Assembly (NCBI GenBank): GCA_003427395.1 | Contig: BFEA01000216.1 | Location: forward strand, 1,738,409 to 1,758,999 | Reading direction: 5' to 3' | Source of the DNA: Chara braunii | Lineage: Eukaryota > Streptophyta > Charophyceae > Charales > Characeae | Length of the DNA stretch: 20,591 nucleotides | Shown: positions 1-7,890 of the stretch, one piece after another | How the letters are laid out: every line of letters begins with the position of its first letter | Numbering within the stretch: the stretch's first letter is position 1 | Made by a program: the position numbers and the translations under genes | The notes under the pieces: model-generated | The model's input: only the letters and a program-made list of their open reading frames with translations | Told to the model about the DNA's origin: nothing | The model's database searches: none

Positions 1-1
1 C

Positions 2-135
2 AAGGTGAATCGCAACTCACCCAAGCCCCCCAATCAGTGAAAACTCAAAGTTTGAAGCAATCTATAAAGGGGAAACATCACGGAACTTTCATAAGGTGAA
101 TCGTAACTTGCCGAAGCACCCAAATCAGTGAAAAT
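2..135. repeat. ~91-bp direct repeat, two partial copies
   Basis: A ~42-bp block at 2-43 recurs at 93-134 with the same spacing from AAGGTGAATCG to AATCAGTGAAAA, which gives a period of 91 bp. The copies differ at several bases. The window starts inside the repeat, so this may be the end of a longer minisatellite array. No coding content is seen. Confidence 0.75.
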
Positions 136-147
136 CGTTGTTTTGAC

Positions 148-195
148 AAGAGGGAGGAGGGGGAGGAGGAGGAGAGGGAGAAAGAGAAGAAAGGG

Positions 196-227
<32 letters not shown>

Positions 228-325
228 GGGAAGAAGGGGAAGAAGGGGAAGAAAGAAGAAAGAGAGAAGAAGGAGAAGAGGAGGAAGAAGACGAAGAAGG
301 AGAAAAATAATATTAATAATAATAA

Positions 326-375
<50 letters not shown>

Positions 376-381
376 AGGAGG
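148..381. repeat. Purine microsatellite (GAA/GGA)n
   Basis: Almost pure purine on the + strand: GGA-rich at the left, then GAA-rich, broken by an AATAAT-type patch at 305-328, then pure AAG/GAA units to about 372. The open frames across it on both strands (Glu/Lys/Arg-rich on +, Leu-rich on -) are what any such repeat produces and are not genes. Purine mirror tracts of this kind can form triplex (H-) DNA. Confidence 0.9.
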
Positions 382-534
382 CCTTCTTCCTCCTTCACTC
401 ACCTCTTGCTGATCTCTAGGCAGTGAAGTCCCAATGCTTGGTCCTAGCCTCCTGAGTACGGTTTTTCCTCTCTCCCAAACTCTCTCCTCCTTCCCTCACA
501 CCTTTCCTTTGGCTATGGGAAGTGCCTACTTCTA

Positions 535-605
535 AGGTTGTGGAGTCCTTCCCTCTAGAAGGGCTATGGGGACCCCTTTTAGCCTCTCCTCCTACTCCAC
601 AACCT
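535..605. repeat. Inverted repeat, 12-bp perfect arms
   Basis: AGGTTGTGGAGT at 535-546 and its exact complement ACTCCACAACCT at 594-605, separated by 47 bases that hold the smaller palindrome GGGGACCCC. Confidence 0.8.
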
Positions 606-913
606 GAGGGCTATTGCGGACCACTCTCTTTGCTTCCTCCTAGTCTCTAGGTCACCTTTCTCACCCTTACCACCATAGTCAGGCTACAGGCTAGCTCCGC
701 CTCTCACTTCCTTGCTCTATCTCACTAGTACTCACTCACGGACTCATTTGGGCAGCATGGGCACCTCTCATGCTCAAATGAGAGTTGCGGTCTACACCTC
801 CTGCTTATATAGGCTGGAACAGGTGCACCGCCCAACCTCTAGGCCCCTCCAAGTGCCTCTAGGTGGAGCGAGGTACCCCAAGGGGCAAATTTCCAGTTTT
901 GGCCTACCTGGAG

Positions 914-974
914 GTACCTGGGCCTCATTTTGGCCAGGTACATGCAGTCCGAGAGGCTGGTACCCTCTCGGACT
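914..974. repeat. Two adjacent hairpins
   Basis: The first pairs GTACCTGGGCC (914-924) with GGCCAGGTAC (932-941) with one bulged G. The second pairs AGTCCGAGAG (946-955) with CTCTCGGACT (965-974), a perfect 10-bp stem with a 9-nt loop. They are only four bases apart. Confidence 0.8.
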
Positions 975-1148
975 ACCCCTTGGCCTACCCCGGCCTCTTT
1001 TCTTTCCAAAAAGTGTTGCCTTTTGGGTACCACTACCCCAAAATGCAGCCTTTACCAAAATTTGAGGGCCTAGAGGTCCGTTTTTCGTTTTTTCCTAGTC
1101 TAAGCCTCTTGTGAGTAGGCCGTTGCATTTTCCCAAGTGGCGGCACAG

Positions 1149-1174
1149 ATCTCAGCCTTAGATTTGGCTGAGAT
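1149..1174. repeat. Hairpin, 9-bp stem
   Basis: ATCTCAGCC (1149-1157) and GGCTGAGAT (1166-1174) are perfect complements around an 8-nt loop. Confidence 0.8.
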
Positions 1175-1348
1175 TTATGGTTCTCATCAATCCGAGTTAC
1201 TCCAAGTTCCTCTTGCTCCAAATTTGACTCCTTTGCCCCAATTTTTAATTTTTTTGATGTACCTGGCACAAACCTTGGGCCAAATTCGCAGTTTTGTCGT
1301 GCTCGCCTCTTTGTTTTCCCTCCATTTTGCTGCCAACTCATTCTAGAG

Positions 1349-1384
1349 CTAGCCGTTTTGCATCAGCCCACAAAAAACGGCTAG
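1349..1384. repeat. Hairpin, 11-bp stem
   Basis: CTAGCCGTTTT (1349-1359) pairs exactly with AAAACGGCTAG (1374-1384) around a 14-nt loop. Confidence 0.8.
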
Positions 1385-1490
1385 ATCTCCTCTACCATGG
1401 GATCAGATTTCAGATCTAAGGCCCAAAAATGAGCCGGTCAACTCACATCAGCATTTTCCCTTATTTTTGTTGCTTTAATTCAGATATTGC

Positions 1491-1583
1491 AGAGATAATG
1501 CCCCAAGGGTCTTATCTCTACAATCCGGACTGCACTCCTAGGATCTAGGAGGGATGAGGTCATCATTGGGACCTGCCCATCCC
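1491..1583. repeat. Cluster of three hairpins
   Basis: AGAGATAA (1491-1498) pairs with TTATCTCT (1512-1519). CTCCTAG-GAT-CTAGGAG spans 1535-1551. GGGATG (1551-1556) pairs with CATCCC (1578-1583), with AGGTC/GACCT nested inside. All listed stems are perfect. Confidence 0.75.
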
Positions 1584-1705
1584 TACTGCTGCAGTCCCAT
1601 CCTGGCGGCACTTTTTGCCCCACTCATTCCTCCTCCTTTGTCTCATTCTCCCTCCCTTTTCTCTTTTTTTCTCTCCCTCTTTCTTTCATTGTTGTAGGGA
1701 CAAGT

Positions 1706-1742
1706 GTCCAACAGCTATTTCTCTTCCTTCTGGCTGTTGGAC
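1706..1742. repeat. Hairpin, 10-bp stem
   Basis: GTCCAACAGC (1706-1715) and GCTGTTGGAC (1733-1742) are perfect complements with a 17-nt pyrimidine-rich loop. Confidence 0.8.
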
Positions 1743-2047
1743 TTTACCCAAGGTCTGTTTTTGTAGCCGCCACATGGCCGTTGCACCCCGGACTGCAGTA
1801 GTGACACCCCCAAGGCCAAAGGGGGCTCCTTTTTGCTGTCGCCGCTTTCAGTTTAAGACCCCCCTTGCTCCGATTTTCTCCGGACAGTCCTTTTTCCACG
1901 TGGAGCCCTTGGAACTTCGTTTTTCTTGGCCTGGCTGATCCGGGATACTCGGACCGCTGGCCGGCTCCTCTTACTGCTGTTGTTCCCTCTTTTCTTCCCC
2001 TCGGCACCTCTCGCCGACGCTTGCCGTGGTGATAATTAGCGCTTTCA

Positions 2048-2067
2048 TCCGGGCTCCCTGGCCCGGA
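2048..2067. repeat. GC-rich hairpin, 7-bp stem
   Basis: TCCGGGC (2048-2054) pairs with GCCCGGA (2061-2067) around a 6-nt loop. Confidence 0.7.
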
Positions 2068-2237
2068 CGGTTTCGTCCGCCTGGTGTCAGGTTATTTTAT
2101 TTTTGTTGTCGTTGCGTCTGATCCAGGATCCCCCTGGGTAGCTCCAGGTGTCCTACGTTTTTCCCGTCGACAACTTTTGTCAGCGTCTGACTTCTCCTCC
2201 TTTTCTTATTGCTCTTAGCCCCCCCCCTTCGTCCAGC

Positions 2238-2252
2238 GTCACCCTGGGTGAC
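2238..2252. repeat. 15-bp palindrome
   Basis: GTCACCC-T-GGGTGAC, perfect arms around a single central base. Confidence 0.75.
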
Positions 2253-2886
2253 CACCCGCTCTCGCGCGTCCCTCTCTTGGGCTACCCCGTCGGTGGCTCC
2301 GACCTTCGCCCCCGTCCGCGGCTCTTGACGCTTTATCCTATTGATACCCTCCCTACTAGTGGTCTCGCCGGTGCCGCCATCTTGTCTAGGCCCACGTGGT
2401 CTCTGGCACTTTGGTCCACCTGTACCACGTCTTCCCTTGATACTCCGGACGTCCTTCCGCCTTACAGCGATCTCTGCTCCCTGCTCCTATTCCGTCCCGC
2501 ATGCTATTCCGTTTCCGGGTGCCGGCTCCCTCCTACCCTGCGGTCCCCTTGGCCCTCCTGCCGCCACGTCGCGTCAGTGCCTTGCGCCCTGCCCCTTCCC
2601 ACTTCCTTCCTTTCCCTTGCTACGCACCTCCTATGTTGCTACCGACTTCCCAACGGTCCTTCTCCGTCCTTGGGGAAGGAGTCGCCCCTGTTGTTCTCTC
2701 ACAGTCCCTTTGCCGCTTTCTGCTTAGCCAACCCATTTCTAGTCTGGCGGCCCCGACGACTCTGGGCGGCCTCTGGCTTCCTACTGTCCATGCCCATGCT
2801 TCCGCTCTTTCCAGCATACCTGCCTCCGGTTTTCTCTGTCGTGCACAAATTGGTCATATACAGTCTCTCGAGTGGCGGGAAGTCAT

Positions 2887-2906
2887 TCGGGACTCACCAG
2901 TCCCGA
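2887..2906. repeat. Hairpin, 8-bp stem
   Basis: TCGGGACT (2887-2894) pairs with AGTCCCGA (2899-2906) around a 4-nt loop, just upstream of the retrotransposon gag remnant. Confidence 0.75.
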
Positions 2907-2978
2907 CACCGTCCTAGGAACAGGTCTCCCTATAGGGTAGGAGGATGGCACCCAGGGCTACCACAGGGTATGACTTAG

Positions 2979-3131
2979 GAAACTTTGGGTCTGGACCAGA
3001 GTTTATGGCAACAGCGATTGGACCGGGGCCAGTGCATTTTCTGCGGTGACCCGGGCCATATCATCAAATATTGTCCTAAGTATAGAGAGACCCGAACGGC
3101 TGCCCCAGGGCCAAAAGGCAGCCGCCGGTAG
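2979..3131 (+). pseudogene. gag: gag nucleocapsid remnant (CCHC zinc knuckle)
   Basis: The frame open between TAG at 2976 and TAG at 3129 carries CIFCGDPGHIIKYC (3033-3074), a textbook C-X2-C-X4-H-X4-C knuckle, preceded by basic/Gln-rich residues (WQQRLDRGQ) and followed by a basic tail. In Ty3-type elements this nucleocapsid part of Gag binds the genomic RNA. The capsid part, normally 200-300 residues, is not recognisable upstream; the same frame is open to 2148 but reads as low-complexity Pro/Ser/Leu sequence. The protease lies in the -1 frame relative to this one, with 43 bases of overlap (3086-3128). That could be a simple indel or a remnant of gag-pol frameshifting. Confidence 0.75.
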
Positions 3132-3787
3132 GGGTAGCAACTGCCCGTACCATTAGGCCATGTGGGGAACATAGCGCTAGCCGGCAGGAGACTCCCACAC
3201 CACATGTGCCTATGGCAGAGGTTGCAGGCATGTGTCTAGATAGCTATCTAGAGACTACTTGTGTTAGAGTCTCTCTAGACACATCCCTAACAGACGTGGC
3301 CGAAGAGTTGAAGGAGAGGATGCCCGCCTGGGCCAAGATGAGAAAGGAGAATAAGGGGCAGCTTATTTTAGTGGATACCGAAATTTTTAGAGGTAGAGTT
3401 GGCGCCTTAGTGGATAGTGGAGCCACTCGTAGTTATATCAGTAGGAAGGCGCTACAGAAGTTGAAGTTGCAGTTGAAAATCCAAAAGTTACCAGACCCTG
3501 TAGTCAGTATCCTTGCAGATAATCGCACGATGCGAGTAGAAGACTACGTCGAGGGAGTCCAGGCGTATTTCCGCCTAGAGAAGGATGGGAAGGTAAAGAA
3601 AGTCCTCCATTCCCTGACTCTCCTCGTAGAGGATAGCCTCCCGTTCGATATAGTCCTGGGTATGGACTGGGGAGAGGCAGTCGGGGCCACACTCCACTTG
3701 AGAGAGCATGAGTGTAGGCTCCCTAGCTCGTCAGGCGACGTCAAGACTACGCGTCTGTACCATGTGCCATGTGTCAGGAGTAGATAA
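3086..3787 (+). pseudogene. pro: Retrotransposon aspartic protease
   Basis: The frame is open from 3086 (after TAG at 3083) to TAG at 3785-3787. The first ATG is at 3212, but the reading GVATARTIRPCG upstream suggests it was originally entered from gag. The core is LVDSGATRSYISRKA (DSGA active-site motif, about 3407-3451), followed by a strand-rich domain and FDIVLGMDWG (about 3646-3675), the conserved second half of Ty3-type retropepsins. The enzyme acts as a dimer to cut the Gag-Pol polyprotein. The frame ends just before the RT linker, which continues in another frame, so the pol reading frame is broken between about 3708 and 3787. Confidence 0.88.
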
Positions 3788-4280
3788 CTCCTTGGCACAT
3801 TGCTGCCTTAGTGCTCCTGCATTTGCACGACTGGTGAAAAAGGAGCAGCTGGCGGAACAGGTTTTTGTGGCCTGTGTTAGGCCAATCACTGAGCCTAAGG
3901 AAGAAAAACCCACAGACCCTGCTATTGCCAAATTGCTGGAGGAGTTTAAGGACTTAGCTGAGCCGCCAACAGGAACAGTGTCATGGCCCATCCAGCACCG
4001 TATTGAGATAGAACCTGGCAGTAGGACTCCTAAGGGCCCAGTGTATAGGATCTCCCTGCGGGAGTTGGAGGAACTTCGCAAGCAATTGGACGAGTTCCTT
4101 GAAAAGGGTTGGATTAGGCCCAATTCGTCTCCTTTTGAAGCACCTGTTCTCTTTGTCCCCAAGAAGGAGGGAGAGCTAAGGATGTGTATAGACTACAGGG
4201 GTCTGAATGCTATCACAGTGAAGAATGCTGAGCCACTGCCTAGGATACATGATCTCCTAGATAGGGTGCAGGGGTGTTAG
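3708..4280 (+). pseudogene. pol: Reverse transcriptase, N-terminal part
   Basis: After a linker, this frame gives the start of a Ty3-type [53 protein letters not shown], then [24 protein letters not shown] (shortened here to its landmarks MCIDYRGLN and PLPRI). These are the fingers and early palm motifs. The reading stops at TAG (4278-4280) directly after VQGC, and RT continues in the same frame right after it with YFSKIDLKSGYHQIEV, so this is an in-frame nonsense codon inside the palm and not a domain boundary. The first ~20 codons (3708 to about 3764) overlap the protease frame and are probably not part of the original protein. Confidence 0.87.
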
Positions 4281-6434
4281 TATTTTTCAAAGATAGACTT
4301 GAAGTCCGGATACCATCAAATAGAGGTTCATCCTGATGACAAGTATAAGACAGCTTTCCAGACTAGGTACGGGCACTATGAGTTCATAGTGATGCCCTTT
4401 GGATTGACTTATGCGCCAACAACGTTCCAGCGTTGTATGAACGATTTGTTTCGGCCATGGTTGGATAAATTTGTTGTAGTATACCTAGATGGTATTTTAG
4501 TGTTTAGTAGGACCCTCGAAGAGCATCAGGGTCATCTCAGGCAGGTCTTGGAGAAGCTGAGGGAAGCGAACTTCAAGATCAACGCAAAGAAGTGCGAATG
4601 GGCAAAGACCCAAGTTTTGTATTTAGGCCATGTCTTAGACGGAGACAACATCAAGCCTGAAGATAGCAAGATTGCAGCGATTAGAGATTGGCCGACACCG
4701 CGTACGTTGACAGAGTTGCGGTCGTTCTTAGGCCTAGCAAACTACTATAGGAAGTTCGTGAGGAACTTCTCCACCATCGCTGTGCCCCTTCGCAGATTGC
4801 TCAGGAAGGAGACCATCTGGAAGTGGGATAAGGACTTCATGTCTGCCATGAAGAAGTTGAAACAGGCGTTGATAGGATATCCAGTCCTTAAGGTAGACGA
4901 TCTGTCCTTGCCCTTTGTCGTCACTACGGACGCTAGTCAGTACGTTATACGTGTTGTGTTGCAGCAAGACGATGGTCATGGTTATAGGCCCGTAGAGTTC
5001 ATGTCCGCCAGAATGCCTTTAGAGAAGGTCGCGACATCTACCTATGAGAGGGAACTCTACGCTCTCAGGCAAACCTTAGAGCACTGGAAGCACTTCTTGC
5101 TTGGGAGACACTTCAAAGTCTATTCCGATCATGAGACGCCGAGATGGTTAAAGACGCAGGCCAAGATGACACCTAAGCTTACTAGGTGGGCCGCAGAGAT
5201 AGATCAATATGACTTTGAGCTCAAGCCAGTCAAGGGAAAGTATAACGTAGTTGCGGATGCTCTGAGTAGGAGAGTTGATTACTTTGGGGCAATAGTGCAT
5301 TACCTAGACGTAGGGAAGGATCTGCAACAGAAGATTAGAAAAGCCTATGCGCAGGACCCTATCTATAGTGACCACCTCAAGAGGGTCAAGGGGGCCCCAG
5401 AGACTGAGCCAAACTACCGCACTACTGAAGGGTTGCTCTTTGAGAAGACTGATGTATTTGACCGCCTGTGCATTCCCAGTAGTGAAGAGATTCGTAGTCT
5501 AATTTTGGGAGAATGCCACGACACAGAGGGTCATTTTGGTTGGCAAAAGACTTTAGCCAATCTGATGCGCGCATACACCTGGCCAGGGATGAAGAATGAC
5601 TGCGTAGAGTATGTCCGCAGTTGTAAAGTTTGCCAGCGTAATAAGACCAGGACGCGCGCCCCGCAAAGTCTTCTCAGACCCTTGCCCATTCCAGATCAGC
5701 CGGGAGACTCAGTGTCCATCGACTTTATGGACACCCAAGTCAAGAGTAGGCATGGTAAGAGCCAAGTCATGGTCATAGTTGACCGTTTTAGCAAATATGC
5801 AGTTTTTGTTCCCTTGCCGTCGGAGGCACATACAAATTTAGTGATACAGAATTTTTTTGACTGCTGGGTTAGTGAGAATGGAATCCCACTGTCAATAGTT
5901 AGCGATAGAGATAGTCGCTTCACCAGCCAGAACTGGCAAGAACTCATGGGAGTGTATGGATCTAAGTTGTTGACGTCGTCTGGCCGCCATCCTGAGACTA
6001 ACGGTCAGACCGAGCAGATGAACAAGATCCTACAACAAATTTTGCGCATGTACATTAGGCCAGATCAAATTAGCTGGGATGAGATGTTGCTTAAAGTAGC
6101 TAGTGCGTATAATAATAGTGTGCATCTGTCCACGTGCCGCACTCCTAATGAACTGCACAAGTCCTTTAGACCGCGCAGACTATTTGAGGGACTCAACCGG
6201 GATCAGATTCACAGATTACCGCCCGGAACCAAGTTTGTTGTACAGCACGAGAAAGAACTAGCTACTGTTGTAGAGAACCTCAGGAAAGCCCAGCACCGAA
6301 TGATAGAGCAAGCCAACAAACATCGTCGCCCCTCACAGTTCCAAGTAGGCGACTTAGTCTGGGTCAGTTCTAAAGAGTTTGCACCTGAGGAGAACATCTC
6401 GCAAAAGTTACTGCCCACCTACAGAGGACCGTAG
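4281..6434 (+). pseudogene. pol: RT - RNase H - integrase polyprotein segment
   Basis: One continuous frame, with residues numbered from the ATG at 4299. RT: SGYHQIEV, PFGLTYAPTTF and the active-site box YLDG at residues 62-65 (4482-4493); the family box is YxDD, so one of two catalytic Asp is Gly. The usual LTNAPATF is also changed. RNase H: Asp211 (TTDASQ), Glu252 (YEREL), Asp277 (YSDHE) and Asp320 (VADALSR) are all present, but the conserved GxGAVL stretch reads VIRVVL. Integrase: zinc site His407, His412, Cys442, Cys445, then the catalytic triad Asp475 (SIDFM), Asp536 (VSDRDSRF) and Glu572 (NGQTEQ), with exact DD35E spacing. The C-terminal region holds FQVGDLVWV. A TAG at 6432 interrupts the frame after PTYRGP; the tail resumes in frame. 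The domains copy element RNA to DNA and insert it into the genome. Confidence 0.92.
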
Positions 6435-6788
6435 GGTGGCGAAGATGGCCCATCCTACACCATTGAACTGCCCCTACACCTCCACGCCTACCCAGTTTTC
6501 CACGCGTCAAAGTTGTTGCCGTGCACCGTAAGTGATCAGTTCCCATCTAGGCGATCTATGATCCCACCTGACATGGACGGGAGATACGACATTGACGGCA
6601 TCGTAGGTGAAGATGTGTTCAGAACAGAAGGTAGAGGTCGTCCTCAGAAACAGTATAAAGTCGGATCTTCATATCAAGAACCAGAAGACGACCGGTGGTT
6701 TACTATAACTAAACTTCTAGAGACGGATCCCGACATAGTTCGCGCCTACGAACGAGATAGGAAAGGTAAAGGTCCTGCCTTGGACTGA
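6435..6788 (+). pseudogene. pol: Integrase C-terminal tail with chromodomain-like module
   Basis: In the same frame as the integrase, after TAG 6432. It begins DGPSYTIELP and YPVFHASKLLPC, the conserved end of Ty3-type integrases, so a few residues around the stop may be lost compared with relatives. Then comes YDIDGIVGEDVF, GRGRPQKQYKV and a stretch ending DDRWFTITKLLETDPDIVRAYE, matching in order the strands and C-terminal helix of an integrase chromodomain, though divergent. Such domains bind chromatin marks and steer integration. The frame ends at TGA 6786-6788. The first ATG in the fragment is at 6558, but it has no independent start signal that I can see. Confidence 0.75.
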
Positions 6789-6814
6789 AATTTTCTCGGA
6801 GGACCTCGAATTTA

Positions 6815-6826
6815 GGCCGGCGGGAG
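6815..6826 (+). promoter_or_regulatory. Putative polypurine tract
   Basis: GGCCGGCGGGAG sits 26 bases after the pol stop and directly before the inferred LTR start TGAAACAG. The place is right for a plus-strand primer site, but the tract is interrupted by pyrimidines, so it is degraded or my boundary is slightly off. Confidence 0.4.
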
Positions 6827-7055
6827 TGAAACAGTATTCACGGGTTTGCAGTAGCTGATGCAGATCCCAGGGCTCGATCCCTAGATCCCCACCTTTCCTG
6901 TGTACAATATCTGTGTCAACCCGTAGAATTGAACCTGCGACCTGTAGGACCGCCAGTGGTAGGTAGGATTTCGTAGGTCACAGGGTAGAAAGGATTCGAA
7001 CTGTAGACCTGTTGGGTAGGAGTCTAAACATTCCAGAGGTCGTACCTGTAGATTG

Positions 7056-7136
7056 TCTGAAGGGTCAAGGTCGTAGCTGCTACTTACCCGAAGGGCAAAG
7101 ACGTAGCTGCTACAGTACCGAAAGGCCAAGACAGAG
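7056..7136 (+). repeat. ~31-bp tandem repeat in U3
   Basis: Copies start at 7056, 7087 and about 7117 (the third partial). The shared core is CGAAGGGCAAAGACGTAG-like, and the first two copies each contain the near-palindrome GTAGCTGCTAC. Tandem repeats in U3 are often transcription-factor sites (family knowledge); no activity is shown here. Confidence 0.7.
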
Positions 7137-7158
7137 GTTTCTAGAAGTGGCCTTTCGG
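7118..7158. repeat. Hairpin in U3, 11-bp stem
   Basis: CCGAAAGGCCA (7118-7128) pairs perfectly with TGGCCTTTCGG (7148-7158) around a 19-nt loop. Its left arm is part of the third U3 repeat unit. Confidence 0.75.
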
Positions 7159-7321
7159 AGTCGGCCTATGTAAGACAGAGGTAAGTGGTCAAGTGGTGGT
7201 AGTCCACCTCGTACAGTCAGCAGTCCCAGTCTACCCAGTCCGGTCCAGTCAAGCAAGTACCGTCTGGGACTATGTGCACCATGGGCCAGGGGCTACAGGG
7301 CAGACCAACGCATCACAGAAG

Positions 7322-7328
7322 TATAAAT
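7322..7328 (+). promoter_or_regulatory. Putative LTR TATA box
   Basis: TATAAAT about 495 bases into the putative LTR, followed ~25-30 bases later by a GC-rich stretch. The position fits a U3/R boundary near 7350. Confidence 0.45.
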
Positions 7329-7729
7329 CAAGAGGCTGCGCCCAGCCATTCATTCATTCATGCGGAAGCCATGCGGAAGCGCTGCTTCAGCGTCTTGTGC
7401 AAGGAGGTCTGCAGGAGGCCCGAAGACGAAGTGGGCGAGAGTGAAGCTGTGTAGCCATAGCGATAGGTAGCGGCAGCCATAGCTGCCATAGCGTAGCATA
7501 GAGTGCAGTGTGTGTGTACTGTGTGAGTGTTCAGAGTGATGTGCGTGGGACATCCAGGGTGATCCAGAGTGTGAACATTGAGTTGTTTGAGGCGCACAGT
7601 CGCCATAGCCAGTGGAAGCGAACTGTTACTTGGAAGCCATATCTCTGAGTTCTGTGTGGGCGCATGTCGCCAGTTTGCTGTTCTGCTGTTCACGTGGATG
7701 AAAAGTGTGAATAAGTCGAGTTTGATTGC

Positions 7730-7730
<1 letters not shown>

Positions 7731-7782
<52 letters not shown>

Positions 7783-7789
7783 CATATAT
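7731..7789. repeat. (TA)n microsatellite
   Basis: Nearly pure TA dinucleotides with three single C interruptions (ACATA). It abuts the inferred LTR end. The short open frames here (Tyr/Ile repeats) are artefacts. Confidence 0.95.
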
Positions 7790-7890
7790 TGCCAGTCGGA
7801 CAATTTTCCACTCCCTAAGATGTGCCCCAATCTAGCCTTGTTTTTTAATTTTGTGGTGTCTCATCAAAGGGTATCTACAAGCTATAAACG

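Larger units (their letters stand above)
397..2886. other. Gene-free, pyrimidine-rich, hairpin-rich DNA
   Basis: About 2.5 kb with no recognisable gene. The + strand is C/T-rich, especially 1600-2700, and long open frames such as 2148-2978 (276 codons) read as Pro/Leu/Ser-rich sequence without any known motif, as expected from base composition. The region lies just upstream of the retrotransposon zinc knuckle, where gag and the 5' LTR would be expected. I found no match to the 3' LTR and no primer-binding site. Many perfect short inverted repeats occur here; the best are listed separately. Confidence 0.6.
2936..7730 (+). mobile_element. Degenerate Ty3/gypsy LTR retrotransposon
   Basis: On the + strand, in order: gag-type CCHC zinc knuckle (3033-3074), aspartic protease, reverse transcriptase, RNase H, zinc-binding and DDE integrase, a chromodomain-like tail, a purine-rich tract and a putative 3' LTR. 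Protease-RT-RNase H-integrase is the Ty3/gypsy order, and a C-terminal chromodomain points to the chromovirus lineage. The copy is not functional: gag is mostly absent, there are frame changes near 3086-3131 and 3708-3787, TAG codons at 2976, 4278 and 6432, and the RT active site is altered. The left boundary is uncertain because no 5' LTR was found; 2936 is only where gag-like reading could begin. The right end is inferred from a TG...CA boundary. Confidence 0.85.
6827..7730 (+). repeat. Putative 3' LTR
   Basis: Inferred from position after pol and the purine tract, from TG at 6827 and CA at 7729-7730, and from a TATA box at 7322 placed as in an LTR promoter. It has no second copy in the window to confirm the ends. 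It is rich in short repeats: a ~31-bp tandem repeat in the U3 part, ATTC x3 at 7349-7362 and a duplicated CATGCGGAAGC near 7361-7380. The open frames inside are not convincing as genes. Confidence 0.55.

Noticed and set aside
128-398. Small proteins encoded in the purine tract on either strand
   Set aside because: Glu/Lys and Leu repeats follow directly from the GAA/TTC microsatellite; no start context or non-repeat sequence supports a gene.
1-2150. 5' LTR matching 6827-7730
   Set aside because: None of the distinctive LTR words (for example CGTAGCTGCTAC, GTATAAATCAAGAGG) was seen upstream, and no primer-binding site was found.
2148-2978. 276-codon open frame as an intact gag gene
   Set aside because: It reads as Pro/Leu/Ser-rich low-complexity sequence with no capsid motif, and overlapping frames of the same pyrimidine-rich DNA are also open. 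Only the part after the TAG at 2976 is gag-like.
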